Assembly: GCA_003427395.1 (NCBI GenBank)
Contig: BFEA01000286.1
Location: 1,553,090-1,586,476 of the forward strand
DNA length: 33,387 nucleotides
Reading direction: 5' to 3'
From: Chara braunii
Lineage: Eukaryota > Streptophyta > Charophyceae > Charales > Characeae
Under the pieces are notes generated by a model, which was not told the origin of the DNA, ran no database searches, and saw only the letters and a list, made by a program, of their open reading frames with translations. Made by a program: the position numbers and the translations under genes. This document shows, piece by piece, positions 9,095 to 18,188 of the stretch; the first letter of the stretch is position 1, and every line of letters begins with the position of its first letter.

Positions 9095-9306
9095 ACTGCG
9101 AAGTGTGCGAGTTAGGGCTTAAGGGTTTAGGGTTTTGGTGAGAATGGAACCACTTGTTTAGGGTTTTGGTGAGAATGGAACCACCTCAGATGATGTTACC
9201 GCAAACAATGGAACGATTGCCACAACTGTGAAGTGTGTGAGTTAGAGTTTAGGGGTTAAAGTTTTGGTTGGAATGGAAGCAATTCAGATGATGTCATCTC
9301 AAACAA
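9095..9306. repeat. Local duplication with GAGAATGGAACC and TTTAGGG words
   Basis: The segment TGCCACAACTG(C/T)GAAGTGTG followed by GAGTTAG and TTTTGGTGAGAATGGAA occurs twice about 120 bp apart, with an extra partial copy between. Words such as GGGTTTAGGGTTT resemble plant telomere repeats but are only one or two units long. Confidence 0.7.
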
Positions 9307-9539
9307 TGGACTGAGAATGACACCTGTATCTATTTCCAATTGCGAATATACAAAATTTTTCATTAAACCACCACTACCTTTCCAAGCTGTAGTCCCAGTT
9401 GGGAAAATGACCTCATCCGAAAAGTTCGGGGATCCATCATAGGGTTGGTAGAAAAGAAAAAAAAAAGAAAAGATTGGGACCCCATGGCCCCCCGTGGGAG
9501 AGGGGAAAAAAAAGAACTGAGAGCTTCGAATCCTGCGAT

Positions 9540-9990
9540 GTCCGGGAAGGCCCTCACGATGGTGGAAGTCACACCAGTGCTTTGAGGAATGTATCTGGCC
9601 AGTATGTGCGGAATGTGGGTGCTGTTGTTTCAGTTTTTGTTTTTCTCTTTTTTGTTTCCTTCTCGTGGCCTGCCAGTGAGGTAGGGCGGATTCCATGTGA
9701 GGCAGGTAACTGCCTCACTGACGTCATAGTCACGCTGTCACTGTAGTGTTCTGTATCGAACCCTGATCACGGCATAAGGGGAGTTTTTTCTTTTTCTTGC
9801 TCTTCATTTGTTTTCGTCGTGGTAGGTCCTCAGGGGGGTCGAAGTAACACCTGTGCTTTGAGGTATGTATCTCGCCAGTATGTGTGGAACATGATTGCTC
9901 ATGTTTTTGTTTTGTTTTTCTTGTTTTATTGTCCTGTTCGTGCCCTGCCAGTGAGGCAGGGCGGATTCCACGAGGGGCACCAGTACTGCA
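9540..9990. repeat. Diverged tandem duplication with a period near 290 bp
   Basis: Two copies share TGCTTTGAGG(A/T)ATGTATCT, GCCAGTATGTG, a T-rich tract, then GCCAGTGAGG(T/C)AGGGCGG and GGATTCCA in the same order. A third short piece near 10096-10120 (CACCTCAGAGAATGTATCT) may be part of another copy. It is an old intronic repeat with no coding content that I recognise. Confidence 0.75.
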
Positions 9991-10194
9991 GTGTCCTGTA
10001 TAGGACTGCAATGACAGCATTAGAAAATTTCGTTTTTTTGGTTCTTCATTTGTTTTTCATGGGATACACGCCCTCACTGTGGGCACAGTCTCAACAGCAC
10101 CTCAGAGAATGTATCTGATGGCTACAACAGCCTTAGGGAAGTTTCTCTTTTTTTCTTCTTCTTCGTGTTCTTTTTTTGGGGGGTAACTTCAGTA

Positions 10195-10359
10195 GAGTCA
10201 CAAAAACGAGTTATAATTGTGCCATGGGGCAAGATACAGTTTGCAATTGGACTTCGGGCACCCTACCTGGCCAGAAAGCTGGGTTGTATACATTGCCCGA
10301 ACTGCAATTTGAAACTGTGTCTTGGCCCATAGTGCAATTATAACTCGTTTTTGTGACTC
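10195..10359. repeat. 165-bp near-perfect palindrome (foldback or MITE-like)
   Basis: The arms are 10195-10260 and 10294-10359, separated by a 33-bp loop. The outer 25 bp, starting GAGTCACAAAAACGAG, are identical. Over 66 bp about 57 positions match. Such structures are typical of small non-autonomous foldback elements or MITEs, but no clear target duplication flanks it. As intronic RNA it would form one long hairpin. Confidence 0.85.
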
Positions 10360-10909
10360 CTGAGTTTCCCCTTTTTTGGGGGGGGAGGGGGGGGTTTCAG
10401 CTGTCACTGCCATGAGTGCCACAAAAGAGATAACGATGGGCCCCAGGCTTGGCAAAACTCGGTGCGCAGTGAATTTCAGGTTTGGCAAAAACAGGGTCGG
10501 AGGTAGTGTGATTTAAATGAATGATCAAATCACAAATTTGCCTCATCAGGCCTGGAGAATGAATTTCACACCATAAAGAGAGGGGGTTGTCGGTGGCCTC
10601 CATGGGTTTTGCTCAGATGGAAGTCATGAAATGGAATCTGGGACACAACTTGACTCACAATCAGAGTGAGGCAAAGTGCTGCAGGGAGAGAACTAGCAGG
10701 TATGCAGACACAAACCGTAATGATACTGTGAGGACTTGCTAATCAAAGAACATGGTATCATCAAAAAGTGTCATGCTACACCAAGGCACCGCCATTCTGC
10801 TGTCCTGCTCTGGTAGTGTGCTCAGCTGAATGATTGTAGACTTAAAGCAACTCACAGAAGACTCACTGTTATGGCTCAAGTGGGCAGGCTCAATGGATAG
10901 GACCCTACC

Positions 10910-11980
10910 CATCCAAACTTCCAGAGAGGTTCAGGAAAAGCCACGCATGGGGTGTTTTGTGACCTGGAGAGGGCTGGGCTGTGGTGTGTATTGCATGAGC
11001 AGCAAGAACTCGAGGTGTTCGCCACTTCATCACATGGCGGGTTCCTGGGCAAGGTTGTTCTTCTCCACAATGTGTCAGCAGACCAACGCAATCTGGTCTG
11101 TTCTGATTTGGTCTAGATAAATGCATGTGTACTGTATGCCCCTTAACTCCGCTGTCCCCATGATGAAGTTCAATGCCCCATCCAAACTTCCAGAGAGGTT
11201 CAGGAAAAGCCTCCCATGGGGTGTTTTGTGACCTGGAGAGGGCTGGGCTGTGGTGTGTCTAGCACGAGCAGCAAGAACTCGAGGTGTTTGCAACTTCATC
11301 GGATGGCGGGTTCTCGGGCAGGGTTGTGCGGCCAGGGGGTTGTTCTTCTCCACAATGTGTCCTGGGTGCAGCAGACCATCACAATCTGGTCTGTTCTGAT
11401 TTGGTCTAGATGAATGCATATGTACTGTATGCTCCTTAACTCCGCTGTCCCCATGATGAAGTTCAATGCCCCATCCAAACTTCCAGAGAGGTTCAGGAAA
11501 CGCCTCCCATGGGGTGTTTTGTGACCTGGAGAGGGCTGGGCTGTGCTGTGTCTAGCATGAGCACCAAGAAATCGAGGTGTTCGCCACTTCATCGGACGGC
11601 GGGTTCCCGGGCAGGGTTGTTCTTCTCCACAATGCGTCCTGGGTGCAGCAGACCATCGCAATCTGGTCTGTTACGATTTGGTCTAGATGAATGCATATGT
11701 ACTGTATGCTCCTTAACTCTGCTGTCTCCAAGATGAAGTTCAATTCCCCATCCAAACTTCCAGAGAGGTTCAGGAAAAGCCTCCCATGGGGTGTTTTGTG
11801 ACCTGGAGAGGGCTGATCTGTGGTGGGCGGGTTCCCGGGCAGGGTTGTTCTTCTCCACGATGCGTCCTGGGTGCAGCAGACCATCGCAATCTGGTCTGTC
11901 CCGATGTTGGTCTACATGAATGCATATGTACTGTATGCTCCTTAGCTCCACTGCCCCCATGATGAAGTTCAATGCCCCCT
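10910..11980. repeat. Four-unit tandem array with units of about 270-290 bp
   Basis: Units begin with CATCCAAACTTCCAGAGAGG at 10910, 11179, 11472 and 11749, that is 269, 293 and 277 bp apart. Each contains GGGGTGTTTTGTGACCTGG, TTGTTCTTCTCCAC, a block with ATCTGGTCTG and GATGAAGTTCAATGCC, in that order. Unit 4 has an internal deletion near 11818. The minus-strand frames of more than 100 codons here share repeated peptides because of the array and are not considered genes. Confidence 0.9.
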
Positions 11981-12548
11981 CTCCCCCGTGCCCCCCAACC
12001 ACACAAAGCAAACAGATGTAATGAACCCCCACAGTCCCATGACTAGCGTTGACCTTCAGTATCATTCTGATTCTCTGAAGGTCTATTGTTCTGGGAGCAG
12101 CCATGTTCTCAACGTCTTACCTAATGGAAGAATTTGCCAGCTTTCCTGACCGCCCGCTGCAAATTTGTGCTTCAGAGCGGGGTGCTGGAATATGAAACCT
12201 TGCTGGGAGAGAGCTACGGGTTCAGTTCATTAAATTGGGGGGGCGTGGGAGGGGGGGAGGCCGTAGAAGTCTGAAGTTCAATTGCGAGGTCTTTGCTATA
12301 GTTCCCTTTTGTTCTGGGCTATGTAGGCTGATTTCCCCTTTTAAAAAGCTAGTAGGTTTTGATAATGTTGCAACTCCAAGATGCCCGCCAGTCCTGTGTT
12401 GATTGTTAGAATTGGAACATCCTCACACGGGCTCACAGACAACCCACAGACCTTGATTTGTCTCAAGAGTAGTGAAATTTTGATGAAGTTTGGTCATCTC
12501 AAATCTCTGATCCTTGTCCTCCATTTTTTTGGGGGTCTTTCTGGGCAG

Positions 12549-12683
12549 GTTGGGCCGGAGTCAGTGGGGGCACACCCGGGGCCGGTTTGCTACAGAAAGG
12601 GTGGACAACTTGCGGTCACAGATGCCAATCTTCTGCTTGGACGAGTTCTTCCAGCTTATTTCCCGAAGATATTTGGACCTAAT
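12549..12683 (+). CDS. OXP1: 5-oxoprolinase, internal exon c ([11 protein letters not shown] motif)
   Basis: These 45 codons encode [19 protein letters not shown], then [20 protein letters not shown] and KIFGPN. The GPES-x-GA-x-PGP-x-CY block and the T-D-A-N-L-x-LG block are conserved landmarks of the hydantoinase A / 5-oxoprolinase domain. It continues exon b without a gap. The acceptor is TTTCTGGGCAG and the donor GTACGT, phase 0. The reading frame is intact and the peptide looks close to land-plant OXP1 in wording. A five-copy minisatellite begins only 68 bp beyond its donor. Confidence 0.93.
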
Positions 12684-12751
12684 GTACGTACGTCTTTCCT
12701 TCTCACCCATTCTTCTTTTTTCTTCTGTCGAGTGTGGCTGGCTTTATGAGT

Positions 12752-12881
12752 GCATGTTGTGAGTGAAAGAAGGAAATGCATGTTGTGAGTGAAAGAAGGA
12801 AATGCATGTTGTGAGTGAAAGAAGGAAATGCATGTTGTGAGTGAAAGAAGGAAATGCATGTTGTGAGTGAAAGAAGGAAAA
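12752..12881. repeat. 26-bp minisatellite, five perfect copies
   Basis: The unit starts GCATGTTGTGAGTG and ends AAAGAAGGAAAT. Copies start at 12752, 12778, 12804, 12830 and 12856 and look identical apart from the last base. Perfect identity suggests recent expansion or ongoing length change. The histidine/phenylalanine-rich minus-strand frames here are artefacts of this array. Confidence 0.95.
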
Positions 12882-13030
12882 CGTTCCTTTGTTTTTTCCA
12901 TCTTCTCTCAAAGTCTTCCAATCCCAGAATCTATTGGAGCTTACTCTTTTGAGATTACCACACTGATTCGTGTTTAGCTGGTTAGAAAATGCAGAGGATT
13001 GTCTGCCTCTCATGGATTCTGTGCTCCCAT

Positions 13031-13056
13031 GCGGAGTGGAGTGGAGTGGAGTGGAG
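13031..13056. repeat. GGAGT pentamer microsatellite
   Basis: About five GGAGT units in a row lie inside the OXP1 intron. No function is inferred. Confidence 0.8.
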
Positions 13057-13719
13057 CAGGAGAAGAAGTTGAGAGGAATATTGAAGTTTACGTAACTGTT
13101 TCGTGAGAGCACCTTCCACGATTCTCATCTCTGGAAGTGCTTGTTTATTGTCTTTCTTAAAGTTTCTTTAAGTTTTTAACATTTTTTCCCTACTCTGAGT
13201 ACTCTCTAATCTCTCCGGTGCACTTCCGTGGTGCCCCGTGCGGTGCGCGTGCACCATCTCTCCCTTTCCCTTTTGCCGTGGAGAGAGTCGGTGACGGTTG
13301 GGTAGTTCCGGCGTTTGTTTGTTTTTGCGAGCCCCCCCCTGATTGTCGGCTAGGGTTCTGGTGATCACTCCAGCTTACCTCATCTTGTTTGGGGGCAAGA
13401 GTGGCAGGTAAGTGCCATCTGGGGCAAGCAAGTATATATCTGGATGGGGAGGAAGTTGGTTCTTCCTTGCCTAGGTTAAGTGGAGTGGTGGTTTGTAGGT
13501 GACGGCATCTCGCGTCCGGGTATTATTTTTGTGCTTTCTGGATGGTTGGTAGGCAAGCAGCGTACAAGATGGTGGCTTGTCAGTGATAAGTCTTGCTGAA
13601 GAGCGGATTGGGGTCGAATGGTAGCTTGGTTGAAGAGGGGGAGTTAGGTGTTTTAGCTTGCATAATTGCATTAGTAAATTTTCTCCCATCCCTTAATCGT
13701 CATCAATTTTTCATTAGAC

Positions 13720-14007
13720 TGTGAAGCTCCACACGAATAGATTTTTCCCAAACCTTTCTGAATTGTCATAAATTTCCCAAACCTTTCAAGTTGAAAAGGG
13801 ACGCTGGGCCCGGTTCCCAGCCTGTGAAGCTCCACACGAATAGATTGGAGCAATGTTCCCTCCCAAAAAAGAAAAGTTTACATAGCACTGCAGTAGCAGC
13901 ATAGGCCGCAATAAACAGCAGAAGGAAAAATAGGCCACGATAAAGAAGAACATGCTCCAATCTATTCGTGGGGAGCATCACGTGCTGGGAACCGGGCCAG
14001 CTTCCCT
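13720..14007. repeat. Foldback element with arms of about 60 bp and an extra partial arm
   Basis: The left arm 13796-13857 and right arm 13948-14007 are inverted copies sharing CCCGGTTCCCAGC, then CACGAATAGATTGGAGC and ATGTTC, with a few mismatches and indels. A further direct partial copy of the left arm (TGTGAAGCTCCACACGAATA) lies at about 13720-13744. A related word, AAGGGACACTGGGCCCG, occurs near 31789, so the family is dispersed. The structure fits a small inverted-repeat transposon or foldback element; no transposase frame is inside. Confidence 0.75.
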
Positions 14008-14020
14008 TATGAACATTTTT

Positions 14021-14335
14021 ACTGATACCGGGGCCATTACCCGGCTTTGGCTGAGAACAACCGAACTCTCTGAACAAACTTTTTCACAATTAGCAGTCCT
14101 ATTCCCCTCAGCTTGTACACAGGCTACTCTGGAGCTGATATCCACTAAGAGGCCGGATGCCTTACAGAACAAACGTCTGAGATACCAGGACCATTACCCG
14201 GCTTTGGCTGAGAACAACTGAACTCACTGAAAAGCACAATTAGCAGTCCCCCTGTTCAGGCCATACACAGACTATTCCGCAGCTCTTTTACAGACAGTTC
14301 TCCGCCAGTAGAACATCCGCTAATAGGCTGGATGC
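14021..14335. repeat. Diverged tandem duplication with a period of 157 bp
   Basis: Both units share GATACC, CCATTACCCGGCTTTGGCTG, AGAACAAC, CACAATTAGCAGTCC and GGATGCC in the same order. The second starts near 14178 and is less well conserved in its latter half. It adjoins the foldback element. Confidence 0.8.
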
Positions 14336-14670
14336 CAACTGCATGCCTTCCAGCTGTTGCATCCTTGCTGTGTCGTTTCGATGGCCTCAGCCAAATGCTC
14401 TTCTCTGTCCTCTGCGCTCAGACCGTGACTCGGATGAAAATCCAGTCGTGTTACTGTCAGAAATCCAGTCCCTAATCACCAAACTCGTAACTAGTAACTA
14501 CCTAGGCTACCAGCCGGGCTGCCCAGGTCTGAGGTCACCCTATTTTCCTGGGCGGCCCGGCCGTGCAAGGAATAGGGAAGGTCCCAGCCAAAATAAATAA
14601 ATAAATAAAAATCCAAAAAAAATCCGAAAAAAAAACTATGTTATGCAGAAAAATAAACTGAACAACATCG
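14336..14670. other. Intron stretch between tandem repeat and LINE
   Basis: No gene is seen. A GC-rich part (about 14510-14590) is followed by AAATAAATAAATAAATAAAA and more A-rich sequence (14591-14660). That looks like the 3' end and A-rich tail of a + strand retroposon, such as a truncated LINE or SINE, but the family is not identified. Confidence 0.4.
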
Positions 14671-15428
14671 ATTTTTTTTTATTTTTTTTAAAACAGGGCC
14701 TTATGGTCCTGGCTCCTTTCCATTCTGGGGAGCGGCAGTCCGGTTCCTATTCCACCGGCAAGTCAGAATAGACATTACAATAAACATACAACTCCCACGC
14801 TTCCTTCCGTCTGGCCGAAGGATCCCTGATCAGCATTGATTGCTCCACCTTGATGGAGGATTTATTGTCAGCTTGCCGTGCCTCACTCTTTCCTCTCAGC
14901 TCTGATAATCAGGTCTGTCAGATACAACCCCGCTACCTAGAAAGAGTTCCCTCATTTGTCCAAGCTAGCCTTTATACTCACACTTAACCGTTCTGCCTGT
15001 GATCCACTATACCCCCTATCCCATCTTACCTTTTCTCCTTTTATATCTCTCCTACCTGGCTGCTTCCTCTTCTCCTGTTTTGTTTTTCTCCCCTCCTTCT
15101 CCCTTCTTCCTTCTCCCCCTCTCCTGTGGTCCCTTAGTTTATCTGAACCCATCTCTGGTCTGTTCCTTAAGCCCCTTTTCTCGAAAAACCCTGAACCCTA
15201 AACCCTTGTCTGATGATAAAAACTTCCCAGGCCGGCAGAGATCTTCAACTACTGTCAAGCTTCTATGNCACCCTTACTCCTGTCTTGGCCATTCATCTTA
15301 GGTGCCTAATCATGAAACATCTTGTCTTTCAGCAGTTGTCTCTTGTTGGTGGCTCCTTCCTGGGATTGAATTATGCCAATCTTTCCAGTGAATATGATCT
15401 TCTCGTAGCTCTGCAACCTTGCCGTTTA

Positions 15429-16620
15429 TCAACCAGTTTTTGCTGAAGGTCGATCTCTCCTTCCTTCGTTGTTCCTCGTCTTCTGTCCACGCGTGCTTGG
15501 TTTCCTCCATCTGCAGAGGATTTCGGCTTGTATCATCACTTGTGTCTCTATCCACACTTTTTCGCGTGAGTTGGACAGTCCTTCAATCGTTCTGCTGCAT
15601 CTTTCCTTCCATATGACCCATAGTGTGGTCTTTCTGATGAGACCGAACCAATTTTTTTCTGTCCTCTGAACCTGTTGAGGGATGTTAGTCAAGAGGAGAG
15701 GTTGGAGGGGATGTTCGGGAGTTGTGAAAAGGGAGTTCCAGAGTGCTGATGCTTTTGCCCAGTAGTCTGTCGCCTCTCTACAATGTATTAGGCAGTGGAT
15801 CACGTCCTCTATCGTCCCATTATTACAGATCATGCATAATTCTGAGCTGTTAGGGTCTGAATTTTTACGCCTCTTGTGTAGCCATTGGTTCACTGGTAAT
15901 GCTGCGTAGGTGATTAGCCATTGTAAGCTTCGGATTTTGATTGGCCTGATGAGTTTGAACTCTTTCCACTGAAACTGTGTGATTTTGTCTGCCTCTTGGC
16001 CGAGTAGATTGTGCCATCTTCTTTTGATTATAGGGTCAGGGTCCTTGGTTTTCAGTGATAGTCTATACCCTAGTTTAACTGTATAATCTTGAATTGGGAT
16101 TTTGGCTTTGATATTCTTAGTCTTGTCCGGTGTCCATGCCCATTCCGCTGGATCAAACTCTAAGTTGTGGATTGCTGTGTCTGGTCTGAAAATTAATTTG
16201 GGCCATGAGCCGAGGACTCTTATCTTTCTGAGTAGGAAAGAATCCAAGACTACCGACTCGACGTCGCTGTTTAAGATAGTCGGCATATTGACGGCAGGCC
16301 ATGAGCCGAGGACTCTTATCTTTCTGAGTAGGAAAGAATCCAACAGTACCGACTCGACGTCGCTGTTCAAGACAATCGGCATATTGATGGCAGTCGTGGA
16401 GATTGGGAAGGAGAGGAAGGTGGCCTTGGTGTGTGAGCCTTGTTGCATGTGGGAGAATTGGAAGGCTCTCAAAGGGCTTGTTTCTTGAATCTTGATTCCC
16501 CATTCTCCAGGTTTCCATGGGGCTGCCTCCACTAAGATATCGACAAAGCGCGCGCGATTGCCGTTTTCTACGACTGCCTTGAGATGCTGCAGCAGGTCCA
16601 AGATATGTTCGCAGGCCTTC
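15429..16620 (-). pseudogene. LINE ORF2 C-terminal part with zinc-binding domain, copy 1
   Basis: An open frame of about 390 codons corresponds to the end of ORF2 after the polymerase. It includes a GEWGIKIQETSPLRAFQFSH-type segment, then a zf-RVT-like region (RSLQWLITYAALPVNQWLH, C-M-I-C, then a CLIHC-type pair), and a tail with LWVIWKERCSRTIEGLS. The same blocks occur in copy 2. Within the frame a 96-bp tandem duplication (16201-16296 and 16297-16392) repeats 32 residues of the type SVLLDSFLLRKIRVLGSWP without breaking the frame. The catalytic RT and endonuclease parts are missing, so this copy is dead. The frame begins at a stop (about 16620) rather than a genuine start. Confidence 0.8.
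16201..16392. repeat. 96-bp in-frame tandem duplication inside LINE copy 1
   Basis: Two copies, 16201-16296 and 16297-16392, both begin GGCCATGAGCCGAGGACTC. They differ at only a few positions, mostly single-base changes. The period is a multiple of three, so the LINE frame stays open. Copy 2 of the LINE has a single version of this segment. Confidence 0.9.
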
Positions 16621-16691
16621 TAGCGCGGAGACACGCGGGTGGCTTGCCAGATATTGAGACACGGGTGGCAGCGGCAGAACCATTATTATCG

Positions 16692-18055
16692 ACAACATCG
16701 TTAACATCACCAATTCCTTCGATAACGTCGTTAGCGGCACTGGCAGCAACCTCAACTACATCGGCAGTATCTGCAGCAGTGTCCGTTCCGACAACAATAC
16801 CATCATTGGCAGCAACAACAGGGGCAATGGTGGCTCCACAGACAGAGGCCGCAATGACTGAGCTGCCAATTACGACATCTGTATCAATAACTTCATCATC
16901 CGTAGAGGTGGCGCCATCAAACAGTCTCGGTAGGGTTTGACATCTGTATCAATTACGACATCTGTATCAAGAACTCGAGGTGTTTGCAACTTCATCAGGC
17001 TTGCCAAAGCTATGTATGATGATGAGAGCATGCGGATGTTGCATTTTGGTTGAGGTGGCACTGTATTGCATTGTGGGTGGTACCAAAGCTATGACCGGTC
17101 ATAGAAATGCACATCGGCTCAATTGGTGAGAAATCTGTGGTTGGGGGCAGCTATCTCTAGGTACGTTGTTCCCTTACCTTATCTACCCTCTCGATCTCTT
17201 CTGAGGAAGCGAGTCCAACCTTGAGTGTCCTCTCTTTTTTGTGAGGAGTCGTGAGCGCTCTATCTTGAGAGACGACATTCTTCCCGGTGGCGCATCTGGC
17301 AGGAGAGGGCGGTGCCTCTGAAGGGCCCTGGTCGAAGCACGGGTCATGGTCACCATGCCAACCCATGGGAGTAGTATACGCAGGCCATGCTGCTTCGTCC
17401 TTTGAGGCTCTTTGCTGCATGTGCGGACTGGCCAGTCCTTTGCAGACGCTATCCAGACCGTCTATAAACATTTCCGGCGGGTGTCTGATCTGTCCACTTG
17501 CTGTGATCGTCGTCCTGATTGCGACGTTAAATAATTCCTAAGGACCTTGGGGGTTGTCCTTAAACTGCCTCTTGATCAGCCAGATTAGTCAGACGTAAGG
17601 CTCGTTGCACGCGAGAGTAAAGAACGGGCAGTGCTGGTCATAAGCGTACACCTTGGGCATAGGGGTGGGCCATCTTAGACACTGCCGCTTGATGATGGTT
17701 ACAAGCACGTTGGATACAGGGGACGAAGATTCCAATTGAGACTCAACAGGGAAACACAACTATACCCATTGTGCACACATTTGCTCACATAGTTTATTTT
17801 TATTTTGATTAGTTGGTTGATTGACTGCTGACACCTCACAGACAGTTTAGAGTTTTACCATAGTCAGTTCTTCTCAAAGCTTCTGTAAGAGAACTAATCA
17901 GAGTAGGTTTAGACTATGTGTTCGGTCTGTGTAATGCTGTTGATACCGCTTGAACGGTAGTCTTGGTAACTCGTTGGATATTAATCATATTATTTTTATT
18001 TTTATTTATTTTTCGAACCGGTCAGACACCTGCTGTGGTAGGTTCCAGAGTGGAG
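16692..18055 (+). other. Unassigned intron stretch right of LINE copy 1
   Basis: Bases 16692-16940 form an open frame rich in Ser, Thr and Ala made of near-triplet repeats (ACATCG, GCAGCA, ACAACA). It may be gag-spacer-like or low complexity. Bases 16940-17000 contain GACATCTGTATCAA repeated, then a 29-bp piece identical to part of the tandem array at 10910-11980. A minus-strand frame at 17471-17157 (104 codons, no domain known) ends near a donor-like AAG|GTAAGG and could be an exon of an unrelated element. The remainder to 18055 is AT-rich with no recognisable gene. Confidence 0.35.
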
Positions 18056-18168
18056 ACTACCGTCTTCCCCCGAACATAATGCACCCTGGCAATGAACGTA
18101 TGCAAGGCATGTTTCCGGCCCGATACAGTCAAAATGAGGGTGCATTGTGTTCGGGGGAAGACCGTAGT
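18056..18168. repeat. Short hairpin element with 32-bp arms and a 49-bp loop
   Basis: Arms 18056-18087 and 18137-18168 are inverted copies, 30 of 32 positions matching, beginning ACTAC and containing CTTCCCCCGAACA. The 113-bp whole could be a MITE or a hairpin RNA precursor. It lies just upstream of the Ty3/gypsy coding region and may have inserted near its 5' end. Confidence 0.85.
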
Positions 18169-18188
18169 GCAAAATGCTTGCGTAGTCG

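Larger units (their letters stand above)
8978..12548 (+). other. OXP1 intron b-c (3,571 bp), tandem-repeat rich
   Basis: This is a GT-AG intron with donor GTTTGT and acceptor TCTGGGCAG. In order it carries a duplicated block with TTTAGGG-like words (about 9095-9300), a diverged tandem repeat (9540-9990), a 165-bp palindrome (10195-10359), a four-unit tandem array (10910-11980) and G-runs near 12236-12260. I see no gene in it; open frames in the array are products of repetition. Confidence 0.75.
14671..16691 (-). mobile_element. 5'-truncated L1-type LINE, copy 1
   Basis: The 3' end is at 14671, where the minus-strand poly(A) tail appears as a T-run on the + strand. The adjoining 3' UTR (AGGGCCTTATGGTCCTGGCTCC on the + strand in two parts, about 14693-14770) matches that of the longer LINE at 26101-31228. 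It carries only the last part of ORF2. A 9-bp repeat ACAACATCG lies at 14662-14670 and 16692-16700 and may be the target-site duplication, though the right copy is in repetitive sequence. Homology to copy 2 is clear only to about 16600. One N lies at 15268. Confidence 0.8.

Noticed and set aside
9120-9170. TTTAGGG words suggesting an interstitial telomere tract
   Set aside because: Only one or two units with imperfect spacing; equally explained by the local duplication GTTTAGGGTTTTGGTGAG.
11075-12104. Several minus-strand open frames of 110-171 codons with repeated peptides
   Set aside because: They arise from the 270-290-bp tandem array and shift frame between units; no domain is recognisable.
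12656-13112. Overlapping minus-strand frames with repeated FHSQHAFPSFTHN-type peptides
   Set aside because: A 26-bp perfect minisatellite read in three frames; not a gene.
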